NCBI GenBank assembly: GCA_003864495.1
Contig: ML133374.1
Coordinates: forward strand, 682,001 to 746,000
Reading direction: 5' to 3'
DNA length: 64,000 bases
Source of the DNA: Nemopilema nomurai
Lineage: Eukaryota > Cnidaria > Scyphozoa > Rhizostomeae > Rhizostomatidae
Part shown: in pieces, positions 47,150 to 60,600 of the stretch
How the letters are laid out: every line of letters starts with the position of its first letter
How positions within the stretch are numbered: position 1 is the first letter of the stretch
Notes under the pieces: generated by a model
What the model saw: the letters and a program-made list of their open reading frames with translations, nothing else
Told to the model about the DNA's origin: nothing
Database searches by the model: none
Made by a program: the position numbers and the translations under genes

Positions 47150-50100
47150 ATTCGTTCACCCTTACAATTTCGACCAAATTTTACCCTGTTCTTCTTTACA
47201 CTCACTTTCCTCAGGAACGTTCCAATAAAAATCATAAAGAAAGGAGTTGGGGTCATGAAAAGAAATGAGTCCAGGGTGCGATTCTGGAACACACTAGCTG
47301 TTTTATAGAGTCTGGTACACATTAGCTGCTTAACATTGGCTTTCTTACAGTCAATGGACAAGAAAGGAACGATTGTGAGCGTGGAGAAATAATGGTCATC
47401 ATCATGAGCTAGTATCCGATTCTTAGACGCGTTTGACAAAGCACAATCACTTTAAAATGTCTTCCATCTCTCGCTACATGACTGCTCCCGATTCTTAACA
47501 TAAAGATCAGACGATGGAACCTAAATAAGACCGTGGCGTGTCGCATAGCCAAGTAAACCATATTATTCACCTTGAATGAACAAGAGACATGCTATGGCTT
47601 TACGCATCTGATGAATTAATAACTATAACGATAACTATCAAAAACTTTGAATAGCACAAAAATTCTGAAAATAAAATCTGCTGCTTGATATTGACACAGA
47701 TGTAGAATCTCTTTATCTCAAGAGACGCTCCAATAAGCAAAACTTGGATGAGTACGAGTAACATTTGAACACAGAAACATCATTAGAAACTTGTGCTTGA
47801 TGCGAATTGTAACGGACAGAAATGACGCGAGCTGGGACATATGACAGAATCAAGTACTTGCTGACCTTCGTTTTCGCAAGCGATATTCCAAGAAGCAGAT
47901 GATTAATGTAGTGACGTCACTGCTTTGATAACATCTTACAAAGAGGTGTATGAAGATCATAGACAACAAATGAAGGGTTCGTACCTTTGCTCTAAGACTG
48001 CGAATTTCTGCCTTTAACTGCGTTGGACCAATCACAGTAACGGACGTGTAAGAAGCAGCGCTCCTTGAAAAAGAGAGATTCAAAATAGTGAGGCGATTTA
48101 TACACTAATCTAAAGGCAAGAAGCTTTGCACAGTCGATTAAAATTTCTGCGCAAATTCTACATTGCTGGAAACTAATTAAAATCTCTATAAAACTGTTTA
48201 TCGAAACAACACGACAGTGGAACGCAAATGACCGTGATTCGCATAAGTTGATTCAAATCTTCTCGCTAAATAGGTTTGCTTTTAAATTTGGAGTCGAAGA
48301 GTCGAGTGGTGGTTTACAAATAGCTTGTCTGTGTAAAGAACTAATCGAAATACATTTGAAGCAGTGTTTTAGTTTTCAATTACGGGCGGAGGCAAAATTA
48401 TCTTAAGAAATCGTTATGGTTGCACGGTAGTTAATTCGAAATCGATCAACAGCAGGAATTAAGGTATCAAGAACAAATCTGCAACGAGGGGACTGGGGAG
48501 GATTGTTCTTACTTCTATGACTAGTAACTACTTGATTCATTTCTTTCTCCATTCTATCAATACTACGCTAAATTTACTTGGCGATATTCTTATCAAAATG
48601 ATATGTCTGTTTGAGAACACACTCCTAAAGAAATTGGCTCTAAGTTTGGAATTTGATGTAGCGAGATCTTGCTAATGAAGCGAGAGTCACAACAGATGAG
48701 ATACAATCATGAAACGAGAAAACAGCCACGAGTATTTAAAAGAGGGGAGAGAGAAAAGGTTATGAAAACTTAAAGAGAGGTCACTGAATTAAAAAAACCG
48801 CCAAATGCAGTTGAATGGGTGGTATAATCTGTACGTCCGAATTTCAAGGGATCGCTGACTGAAAAATGGGAGTGAAATGGAAGTAAATCGTCATAACGGC
48901 AACACACTAGCTGTGCTAAAACAAAGAAAAAAGCGAGAAAGGACAAGCGCTGTTGTAAAGTACGTAATCTTTACGTCTGGCCCTTAATGGCGTTAATATT
49001 TAGGGTGCGTTAAAAAGCCAAAATCTTGTAAGTTGGAATCAACAGCGGTGTTTTTTCAAATCTTTGTTTTTGTTAGTACTAGAAAATTTTAACTTCTTTT
49101 TGAAAGTGGATAAATTATTTGAGGCCTATATAGATAAATCCTTAGAGATGAGACGATAAAAAATCGATAAAGGGTCGTGAGATCACCAAAACAGTAGACA
49201 AGTATATTTGTTGTAGCCTCTGTTCCTTTCTTTAAGCATACATTCCGCTAGCATAAATTTGCATAATCAAAATGTTCAATTGTTGACACAAAGAGGTAGA
49301 ATAAGAATGAGCTACTTATCATAAATTAATGAAGGATTCAAACAGTGAAATATGCTTTAAATAGCAATAATTTTGCAAAGATGCTAATTTTTTTTAAAAT
49401 GGAATAAAGAAAACTTTCACATAAATCATCAAACTCATGTTTTGCATCATAAAGCAAATTGGCTCTACCAATCATTACCCTGGTTATATTCAACAATAAA
49501 GTAATTGGGTTCACAAGGCAAGGCAAGACAAGAAAAGACATTAAATGATGGATGTGTTCACTTGAAATTTCAGACCTCCTTTTCTTTGAGAAACATTTAG
49601 AATATACATAGAAAAGAGAATTACATAACAGCTTAATAGGTAAGAAAGATAATTGTGATTAATCATTTACACCTGAAGGGCAAAAAGATTTATAGACAAA
49701 ATCATTAATTTGCAAAAAGCAACTAAGCTATTAAGAATAAATATAAAAGAAATGCCCTCTGCTTTGCAGAGTTCTTGAAAAGTTTACTTCATAAATGTTA
49801 GTCTGCTGATATTTTTCATCAATAAACATTCATCATAAACTTAAAAATTCAAGACTTCCTCAGGTCACAGCTAAGAAAATCTTGATAAAGTCACTAGAAC
49901 TTACTAGAAAAGCTATAGATTATTTTAACGTAATTCAAAATGTTATAACATTTGTTATTCTAGCCAGCTGACAGCTGTTGAAAGATTTTTGTATCAAATT
50001 TTCTTGCTCAATTTAATATTTTGAAATATTTTGAATCAACTGCTTTTATTTATCATGAATTCCTTGACTGATTGTAGCTTGGCAAAACAACTTCTACAAA

Positions 50101-51316
50101 ATTGCTAATGATGCACATCGCAGTATACTAAAAGTGGCATAAGTAATATGGGGTCAAAAACTTGCAATAGCACATGAAAGAATTCTTTAAATCTGGAGAA
50201 AGCATGGATACAAAAAGAATTCCTATAAACATAATTTCTGTCATATGCCTTTTTGTGGTTTTAGCTCATTATGTACAACATCGTTCTACAGCAAGGTTAA
50301 ATAATCTATAATTCACTCCATGAATCCCTGATCCTTTTTCATCAACCAAATATTAGTTAAAAAGTATCTTATAAAAAAATGCACTATCATCTTCTTTATC
50401 TTTGAATTTTAATATAACAATTTAAAGCATGCTGCAAAAGAACATAGTTTTTTAGATGCTTGTATTGCTTGTAATATGACAAGATGCTTGTATTGTTTAT
50501 AATTGCTGAAATTGAAGAACAGAAGGGAAAGATGGGCATGGCTGGGTAAAAACTTTACTTTAAACAAATTTTTGAAGCATCATCCTGCAGCAAGATTAAA
50601 CTGAAAAGTAACTGAAATAAATAAATTTAAAAAGACATCACAGCACATGGCCACCACATGAGCTGGCTTTTGGAACATGACGAAAATTCACTCTCTGAAA
50701 ATCTGCATAAGCAGCATTAGTATCACTCCATAGCCTTCAGTAATTATCGTGTTCCTGCCATTGGGCAAATATGTGCCACTTCACTTATGGCACTAATTGC
50801 ATTAAAATAGTAAATGTGAAAGACATTCTGTAAAATTACAATGGAGAGTTAATTATCATGCAAAAATAAATAATAGCAGTGGGACTGGTGGTAACTAGCT
50901 TTGCTTCTTTTCTGGGTTCCTCTAGCATTCGTAATTGGTCATCACCCTCGCACACCCCCAACCCTCGCACACCATCATCAGAATAACAACACCCCTTCTA
51001 GTGTTGGGGACTTAAGATCACTCTTACCGGCAACCAAAATGATTCTCTATCTTTTTTCAGCTAACCACTTGGCCTTATTCTTTAGATTTAGGATTTACTA
51101 AAAACTACACACCGGATCTGATCCCAAATAATTTCTTAAAGGTGGATTATGTAACCACGCCCCTAGAGAAATATTCATTATCCATAAAACTAAAAAACTT
51201 CACCTATAGAACATCAAAATGATGATTTTTAAAAATTGCATTATAAAATGTTTGTTAACAGTTTGCTACATACCAAAAACTTCAAATGTTTGGTAGCATC
51301 TCCAGTAACACTACAG
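47150..51316. other. AT-rich stretch without supported genes
   Basis: Becomes very AT-rich from about 49000. No splice-bounded exon, RNA gene or transposon end was recognised. Confidence 0.45.
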
Positions 51317-51432
51317 AATGGCATGGTCGATTCAAGTTCCCGCTTCGCAGCCTCGACCCGATGGAGAGGTTCCAAGACAAAGCGTATCCAAGACAACAGA
51401 GAGAACCAAATTGGGAGAGTTGGTTATTTTAA
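51317..51432 (+). CDS. Possible terminal exon of an unidentified plus-strand gene
   Basis: After an ACTACAG acceptor, phase 1, the frame is open for 37 codons to TAA. The peptide is rich in R, P, F and W (RFKFPLRSLDPMERFQDKAY, ending in ESWLF). The segment stands out as a GC-rich island in very AT-rich DNA, which favours an exon. A longer frame in another register over the same bases (51236-51457) reads less like protein. I do not recognise the family. No upstream exon or close AATAAA was found. Confidence 0.3.
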
Positions 51433-54417
51433 GGGAAACTTGGATTGCTTTATTTGATAATATTCCTGCGGCAAATGAATGCGGCCCTCAAAACCACCTT
51501 TTATAGGGAAAGGGCTAATGAATTTAAATTGATCCTTCGTGATTTCGAATGAAACCACGTCAGCAGGGCAGAACTGGCAATCAAATGTCTTCTAATTCTT
51601 AATTGAATCTTTGTATCAACATTGTTCTAAAACACAAAGTTGCATTCAACCGTACTCCTAGGTTTTCCAACATACGTTTTTATTCTATAAATATACTTTA
51701 TTTCATGAAGAGGATATCTGTTCCAGCAATTAAGTGTTTTTAAGTAGAAACACAAAAAGTTGCTATTTACACTTCGTTCTTTGCATATTCTTAGAGGGTG
51801 TGCCCCTGTTGTCTGCAAAAATCTCCTAAGGGAGCGAAATCGAACATCTTTTGGAGACTTAATTAGTTCTACCCGTGAATCTTGTGTATTCCAAAATGTA
51901 CCAATTTCCGCTTTGCTATCCTTTTCATGCGGTCAAAGCTAAAAATTGCTTTTTGGGCTAGAGCTGTTAAGGATAAGGGTCAGTTTGATCAGTGGCACTT
52001 CCTGGATGTCAGAATTTGTGGGACTGGAAAAGTAGATTAATGTTCAAGAGGGGAGAAATTGTATATGCTATTCATCAATCAGGCCGATGTGTATGTTTCA
52101 TGTAATATAAACCTTACATAGCAGTTTTGCGTGGGCTAGTTCTTTGAAGATCTTTACAGAGGCCTTTGAGGACTTCTGCAAAAGAAATTTATTGCTGAGA
52201 TTATTATCAACTGCTGCAACCTAGAAATCAGTAGATAAGTCATTCAGGATTTGCTAAAAATATTCCTTTTAGAAAAGATTAAATCTTGTGAACCACATTT
52301 TCAGATTTGGCTTGGAAACTAGGAAATCATAAAAATTCGAGAATTTATTCAAGAAGGATGACTCACTGCCAAGTAATTGCGATGCATTGGTGACACACGT
52401 CAAACCAACTGTCAATCCCCTCCATTTAGCAGCCAGTTAATGGCCCTCAAGTCTCTCGCAATTGAACTTGATTTCCACATATCCTCGGGAGGTGGCTAAA
52501 TTCCTTTATGGCATTTCTGAAGCACTAATATCAAAGCATGCATACACCCTGTGCTCTTTAGCTGGGATTGAGGGGGTTCCAAGTTACGTTATCCTCTGCC
52601 AGAAAATGGTTGCCATTCCTAGCGTGAAGGCAAATCTTTTTAAAAGAGCAAAGGACAACGCTTGGCAGTAAAACTGCTTTACATCGCAAATTCGTGTTAC
52701 TATACATCATTTAAAATTTCATTTCAAGATTATGATTAACACTATGAGAAATAAGCTTCATGTAATAAAAATTGTTTCAAAAATATGTAAATAATATGTG
52801 GCTAAATTTCTAGGGATATTCCTAATACCAACTGGGTGCATCACAGGAAAGTTTTTGACATTCCAATCTGGTCTGATGCTTATACAAATAAATCATTTTC
52901 GACTTGCAAAGATTCTGTCATTCTAGATGGATATATTTTAATCCATTTTTGTTTGCATTTCCACAGTAATATTAAACTTTCACTGTAAATTGCAATGCTT
53001 TAATTGCTTTATCTCCATCCAAACCATTTCGTAATAGCATTCTAGTAGGTTTCGACATTGCTAAATAGCATAATATTATTTATATTCATCTGAAATTTAA
53101 AAAAAAACTCATCTAAAATCTAATAAGAATAATATAAAATCAGGCAGACCTTAATTTGATCAATGATATCCTACTTTCAAGAGCTTTAACACAGCAACAT
53201 TTTCTTATAGCTGGAGACACTGAAACTTTATCGAAGGTGAAAGATTAATAGCCAAAGTAATTAAGTCAGCTACTTATTTATGAAGCATAGCAAAGTCTAA
53301 TGGACTTGGCATAGCGTTTGTCAACAGACAACGGAAAACTTGTCTTCCAAAATAAATCAGATCTTTTATTAATAGAAACATTAGTAGGTTAAGCTCGAAG
53401 GTGTCAAACAAGAAATTAATCAATTATTCATTGAAAATGAAAAGAATCGTTGAAATAGCTTTCATTGGAACTATATAGCATCAGTATGAAGAAGCTCTTT
53501 CAATGAAGTCAGTCTCGTTGGAGAATGAATCATGTAATTGAATTCCTGCATTCTGATTACTTCACATAATCCAGGCGAGTTGGAAAATAGATCTGACGTT
53601 TAGTCGGGTGATTAATATGACCTCTTATGCCTGCACTGATATTAAATTCCATTTTGTTTAGCAATATTGACATCCCATTGACCATTATTAGGAAATAACA
53701 ATTGCATTTCTACAAAATAGTCAAAATTGATAGACTACTTAGAATGTCATGGATTTATATCTGATCCAAAGAGAAATGCTGTCTTCAACTAGTACACATT
53801 TCATGAAGGTCTAAAATGTGACCCTGGTTTTTTTCAAAAATGTTTCAAGATGGTCAAGTTGCAGTGACAATCTTAGAGGAGTTGCCAAAATTGAACAAAG
53901 CTATTTAGTGCAAAATAGGGCAAAACATAATTAGTGACTTCTGAAAAGCTTTTTCCAGTTAAACATGAAGCCATTTTGCTCCTGTCAAATTCAGGCATCG
54001 GTCATAAAAACACAAAACAAACTGCAGGACTTCGCAGGTGCTACAGATATAAGAAAAACCCAACGTTGACAACCATTCAATTGGTACTGTAGTATTAGCA
54101 GTTCCAAAAAATATCAGAAAATGTTTTCTGATTGCCACAAAAAATCAACAGTAAACAGTGCGACCAGCTTGTATGCTGTCTTCGGATTTCTTTGCATAGT
54201 GGCATCTTTAATGCCTTAGACATAAATGATTGCTAGACACGATCAAAACATAGTTGTCTCTAGCTGGTATTCGCCTGCTGGCAGTTGCACAGAGAGAAAA
54301 CGTATAGGACACCACTGAAAACAAAAGCACGGCAACAATACATTTATATTCTGCTCTTGTCCTCAAGACAGAACGACAACAACAACATTTTATGTTTTAC
54401 TAGAAGCCTAGAGAAAA
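51433..54417. other. AT-rich intergenic stretch, nothing recognised
   Basis: No exon-like segment, RNA gene or repeat array seen between the 51.4-kb candidate and the 3' end of PDCL. Confidence 0.5.
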
Positions 54418-54423
54418 TTTATT
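54418..54423 (-). terminator. Polyadenylation signal of PDCL
   Basis: AATAAA on the minus strand, about 85 bases after the PDCL stop codon, in an AT-rich 3' flank. It is the first canonical signal downstream of the stop. Confidence 0.6.
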
Positions 54424-54507
54424 AGATTTAAAGTTAATATGTTGAATGAAGAGTTTTTATAAGACATGATAGTTAAATTATTCCTTCTGTTCTCAAACAG
54501 AAACGGA

Positions 54508-54607
54508 TTAGTCTAATTCAAAATCACTGTCTGAAAGATCGTCTATAGTCGATGGCATGACAACTGGATTTGCAGCGTTGAATTCCTGACTAGGCAATGC
54601 GTCATGT
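54508..54607 (-). CDS. PDCL: PDCL terminal exon with acidic tail
   Basis: After a TTCTTCACAG acceptor, one base completes a Glu codon and 32 codons follow to TAA (54510-54508). The peptide HDALPSQEFNA... ends in SDSDFELD, close to the SEDSDLEID end of vertebrate PDCL. This match at a distant exon confirms the long intron. Confidence 0.9.
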
Positions 54608-57600
54608 CTGTGAAGAACATAAAATAAACACGTTAAGATATCAAATTCATACAAAAATTAAACAGAAAATGTGTAACATGACATAGACTAGCACTGTTCA
54701 ATAGGTAAGTACGTTCCAGTTTTCACTGATTCACACTTTTCTAGACTCAACTGACATTCTTCAAAAGTTCAAAGGTCGTGCTTAATGCCAAGCTTATTTT
54801 ATCCGCTGAACTAAATATTTCATTGAGTGAATTCAAGACTTCCTAAACCAATAAGACTGACTGACACTCAACTGGCAGCCTGAAACTGTGTAGAAAAATA
54901 GCCTCAAGTAAAAAATCCAAAGAAACCAATAAACCTATCAAAGAGTCGCAACGTATTTGAAAAGGTCAAAGGCCAGATAGCATGTCAAGGGTCACGCTAA
55001 AATTGACTTCCACTTTCATAACAATAATAAATGCTTTTGACAGACATATGAAAACGTCATTGAAAATAATATACTACGTCAACCTAGAGCTCGAGATGTA
55101 CGAATCAACATAACATAACATAACATAACATAACATAACGTAACATAACATAACATAACATAACATAACATAACGTAACATAACATAACATAACATAACA
55201 TAACGTAACATAACAAAGCATAACATAGCATAACATAACATATTTAAACATGACTTCATATTCTTTGTATGTATGCAAAGTCTGGCAGATAAACATCAAA
55301 AGACTCAAATTTGGCCACGTTTAATTGCCTTGAGGTGATGTTTTGTCTAGCGAGAAAATTAGACATTCAAAAAAATTGAAGATATGCATAACTTTACAAG
55401 GGTCTACTTCTAATTGGTTGATTTTAGTGCAAAAGTATCCGAGTCTTTAATCATTAGCAATTGCGTAATGTCTTTAGAATTTGGCGTCCATCTTTGACCA
55501 TCTTTTCATTAATGAAAATCTAAATAAGGAATTAGGGAAGTACACAAAAGAGAGAGGATTTGCGCTGAAGACAACCCTGGGCAACAAGAAAGAGCTGACA
55601 AAGAAAGACGGAGGGATGATGAGAAGTAGATAACATCTATTACGTTGGCTTTGAAAGAGGGTGTAATCAATAAACAAGGGGGTAAAGTATTAGGGTGTCT
55701 ATAAACGTTTGGGTGGAGAAGAGTTGAAAGGAAAAACGTGAATTATCTGTAGTTAATTGCTATTGGAAACATAGCTTTTCCTTTCTTGTTATTCCTTGCT
55801 TGACTGTTCAATTACCTTCATGGTTTTCATAGTATTTTTGTTTCTTGTTAATGTTATTGTTTTGTTTATTCAAAAGATTTAAATTTCGAAGTAAGTAGGT
55901 AGAAACTAAAGTTTGGCAATAAACCAAGCTCGCCTTAGTTGTTGACTCAGAGGTAAAAGAGGCCTTACCCATATTTGGCACTTTTCTAGCGTTCCATGCA
56001 CTACTAAAGCACCCTAAGAATTTAGTCCCACTGCACCCTTGAACATTCCAAATAAAGACTATAAATGAAAAAATTCCTCTATTAAATGGCATTTCCTCTG
56101 CAGTGTTCAGCAAATTATTTTCGCAATTCTTCAAATTTTTGCTCCTTCTTAATAGAAGACATTTTCTTGTTATCTTAAGAACTTTTAATAAGAACAGACG
56201 AATGAAATAATTACTCTACAGTTAAGCCAAAATAGAATTACTAGAGGTAAAAGGAAATTGCGGTGTCCAACTTTCAGGCGATTTGCCATGAGGTCGGATG
56301 TCGTCCACAACCCTTTTTCATACCGTTCCAAAACACGTGGATTGTATTAATGCGTATTCAATTAACACAATTTTTAGAAATGTTCCACTAGAGTGACACA
56401 GGAACATCTAGCGGGAGCACATAACAGAGAGTAGCGATGCACTAAGAGCTCTGGAAATTGTACCTTGCAAAAAAACTTCGGGGAAGGCTCACAGAAGTCT
56501 GGGTTTTGTCTCAAGGTCAGAAAAAGCATAGTAAAAATTAATACAAATTCATAAAAGATTGCCCATACAACTTTGTGTGTTATTTAACATTTTCAGGGGA
56601 ACCAATAACTTACCATTCTCAAAAATTGTTTTTATTTTTGCCAGCTTTTTTTGCTTGTGTGTTACAACAACAACAACAACAACGATAACAACGTCAACTG
56701 CGGAAAACACATCTTATACCCAAAGCCCACCAACATATTACAACATAAAGTCATTAGCTAAGTTTAGGTGCTCGCAAGGGGCTAGTTGACGAGAGAATCC
56801 CCAATCCTGAGTCCTCTTAGCAAAACCCCATGCTCATGTACCTTCGTTGCGATTATTCCCTAGCCACACTCCTTTTCATTTTGGCAGCACTACAAAGAAT
56901 TTCATTCAGCCATAAACGAGAGGGGCCCCTAATGTGTTGTTTTTCATACATGCGTTTTTCACAATCATGGAATCGCTTGATTTTTAAATTACCGCAACTT
57001 TTTTTTATAGTAGTCAAGCAATTAATGCTGGCTCCTCAAAATGGACTTCAAAAGCTTGAGTTTCTTTATCCAATCGAAATACTCTAAACATGTTCAAAAT
57101 ACGGCAAACGTCAGAGATAACATCTACATTAGATTCTAAAACGGACCACGACAGCTCAAGAACACCCTTGAAGTCGAAATTACCTTTAAAGGTGAACATC
57201 TAAATTCTTGAAAACTTTAAGGTTTTCCAATCTAGATGCTAAAAATCATTGAAGCTTCAAATCCACTTGAATTTGGAAACTTTATTGACAATTTTACCAA
57301 CAGGGTTTTTAAATCCAAAATGGACTGAATTCAAATGCTATGTTGAGACTTGAGAAATATGCTAATCTTGCCACATGGTCTAAACATGGATATTCTTTTG
57401 GCAGTGAAAGACTTGAAATGTTTACCTGAACTTATAAAAATCGAACTAATAAATTCTTAAGATAACATAAAGCCAACCTTTTGGTTTTCATAGAAAAGAC
57501 AGTTGACTCCAACGCGAATAATCTCAGATTTTCTATGCACTTAGAGAGTTGCAAAGGCTTTATGGCTACTTCAATTTTGACTGGTTGTCTGCATACAAAT

Positions 57601-60600
57601 GAATTCTGTGGTGAAAAAATAACTATCGAAGGCCGTTAAACTGTTCTTATGGCCGACAAAAGATTAGCTAGGATGATGAGAGACATGACCTCGTAATGAG
57701 GTGTGTCTAGGTATTCAAACCTCTGTTTGGTTTATCCTATTTTCACTAACAGCCTTTATAGAAAGCATAGAGATTAAAGTGAACACACGGATCGACATAT
57801 TAATATGATTTAACTCTAATGGCAATTGCAAGTGAGTTTGTTATATTCCTGACCACCCAAAGGGTAACGCGCCAAAACGTGCAGTTTTGGCTCACCTGAC
57901 CAAAGAACAAGGAGGACGATGAATAGTTTATGTATCGACACAATTTCTTGATAAATAGAGACTACAGAACCGTGAAAATTTTAAGTCATCTTCCTTAGAA
58001 AAATATTCTGATCATAAGACTTGTAGGCTATGAAACTTGATTAATCAAGACTTTTTCACTTGACCTCGGTAGCAGTAGGTCACATTTTTATTGGTAGAGG
58101 GATTGAGTAGCAGTCCAAGCACTATTGTTATTACAGGCGAAAATTTATTTTGTCCCCAAACATGAGAAAGACCACTTAGTAACGTTATGCTGAAGCGCTG
58201 CGGCATGTTCCCTCCCTCAAAAAACCTTCCAGTCTGTCAGGAATACCTCAGCTACATGACAAGTATCTGGTAACAGAATCTACCAGCATTTAGCTTCGCA
58301 TTTAAACACATCAAAAGTCTAAGATATTTTAGCAATTTAGGATTCATTGCTAATAGAAACAGGAACCATGTATTTTGAAGTAGTATCAGAAAGCACAAAT
58401 ATCAGTTGTCTTATTACTTTCTTGCAGTTGTCTTTATATCTTAAATAAAAGCCACACAAAGACTGTAATGATTTTTTACTCCAGCCTAACCATGTTTAAG
58501 GATGACTTTACATATGATAACGAAAGAGAGTGCCTAATGTTAGTTTGGTGCTTCGCAAAACATACGCTCACACTCTTTAAAAGCTAAAATTCGCAATGAA
58601 TATCAAACATCCTCCACCTTGTTCTCTCCGTCTTAGTCAGGATATAAAAGGCTTTTCAATGCGATATCCTCTGGTCAACCGTGATTTTGAGGCATCAGTT
58701 TTGAATTTAAATCATTTTACCGACAACCACGAACTTGTCTTTATATCTTAAAGACATCTTTCAAAACAAAACTGAAAATTTATTTATTGAAGAAGGTTGA
58801 CTGGTGAAACTAAGTTTCTTGATCTAAGCAAACTAAAGTTGAAGCTCCATAAAACTTAGCAAGGCTTGCCTTTCTAGAGAAGGCGTTTAGGATTGTCACT
58901 AGATATATAAAAAAACCAACCCAAAAATCTCTGCAACTCAAAGGGTCCTTTATGCATTTCTTACACTAACTACGAAGAACAAAAAACGAAAATACTCACT
59001 CGATCAGGAAATTCTCAACATCAGCCGCATAAAATTCTGCTTCAAAATGGTCTCCAAGTCGAATATGGTTTCCTATCAAAATTCCGTTTTTGTAAACTTG
59101 TAGAGTAGGCAGTGCATTCAGTTTCTGCAAAAGCAATGAAATCAACTGTCACATTAAAATTGATTGAAATCAGAATTAGTATTTCTATATCAACATTAAT
59201 TTTTACATTTACATATATATCAATATAAAATTAATATAAACCCTCCATTAAAATGTTCAACAGGCATACGTGGCAAATACTTTTAACAACATTCTGTGTC
59301 TGTAGCTTTGTTTACAAGCCTCCTCTTGAGCAATAAATAGATTTTTGTAATTTCTTCATCTTGGTTTCAGGCTTTATTGAATAACTAAATAAGTCTTTTA
59401 TCATTAGCAAATCCTCTAGACGAAAACATTAGATTTTCCTGAATTTCAATTCTTCAATAAAAACAGCACATCAGCAAGAAATAAAAATAATGAATAAAAT
59501 AAATTGTAATAAACATACTGGAAAAACTATATCATTTAATGCTTGGAATTGAATATTATCAGGCCAAGGTCTTTTTAATTGAATTTGATTTATTCTTTTC
59601 GTGAACCATTAATTCTTTTCCAAGCAGTGTTTTCAAAGGAAACGTAAGACATAATCCGTCATATTTAATTCAATACTCGTTGCTCTGAGTTATCTAGCTC
59701 ACAATTGCATTTTTACCAGACCGAGAGTTAACCTGAGTTATTGAGCTTTGTAAAAAATAAAGATAATAACTAGAAACTAAGAAAGAAGAGGAGTAGTAGA
59801 GATAAATACATACAAACTTCGTGCTAAGACCAGCTTCAGAGGCCCCGATACGACAAAACTTAACCTAAAATTCAAATTGACAAAAATAAAATTGAAGCTG
59901 AAAAACGGAAACTCGCATTTAGACGGGTGCTAAAATGTTGCACATGTTTTAAAAAGATTTCGGGTGCCAGAGACTTCAAAAATTTGAATTGAGCAACATT
60001 ACACGCTTTCAAAAATTACATCGCGAAAGTCAACAACGGCTAGTATACTCAAATGAATACGATAGATACTTTTTCAATAAATACAAATTAATATTTTTTC
60101 AAATTTGAATCAGAAACAGAAAAATGGTATGAATTTTAAAAAAAATGACAAAGGATATGAAGACATAAACTTCAATTTCGCAATTTGAGCAATTGCGCAA
60201 AATTTATTGCTTTATCTGTTTTAATGTTTTTCCGTGGATTCTTGACTGATAATACAGAACGTCATAGACTTTTTTAAAAGGATGAGTATCAAAAATCCTT
60301 GAGACCACTTCTTTCTAAAAATATTAATATCAAACAATTTTAGCATGCAACAATTCGATTATCTTATCTGAAAAATGCTGCAACATTTGTTAGCAATTTC
60401 ATTCACACATCTTTTTATTGATTTTCTTGCAAGTGCGGACTCATTAATACCTACAACATCTAATAATATTATCTAAAAAGAGTCTTTTAAACCTGGTTGT
60501 CATTTTGTAACAAAAATTTGAACCATTGACTTACATAAGGATATTGTTTGGCTAAACAATCAAAACACTTGTTCATTCTTGCACAGAGGGAAGAGTTCTA

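Larger units (their letters stand above)
54608..58999. other. 4.4-kb last PDCL intron
   Basis: The intron before the terminal exon is far longer than most other PDCL introns here (about 0.24-1.8 kb). It contains the ATAAC repeat block and a short ACA run. Open frames inside it are unrecognised and no nested gene is evident. Confidence 0.75.

Noticed and set aside
55074..55308. MLCYV-repeat open frames
   Set aside because: Produced by the ATAAC repeat, a five-base unit read in all frames.
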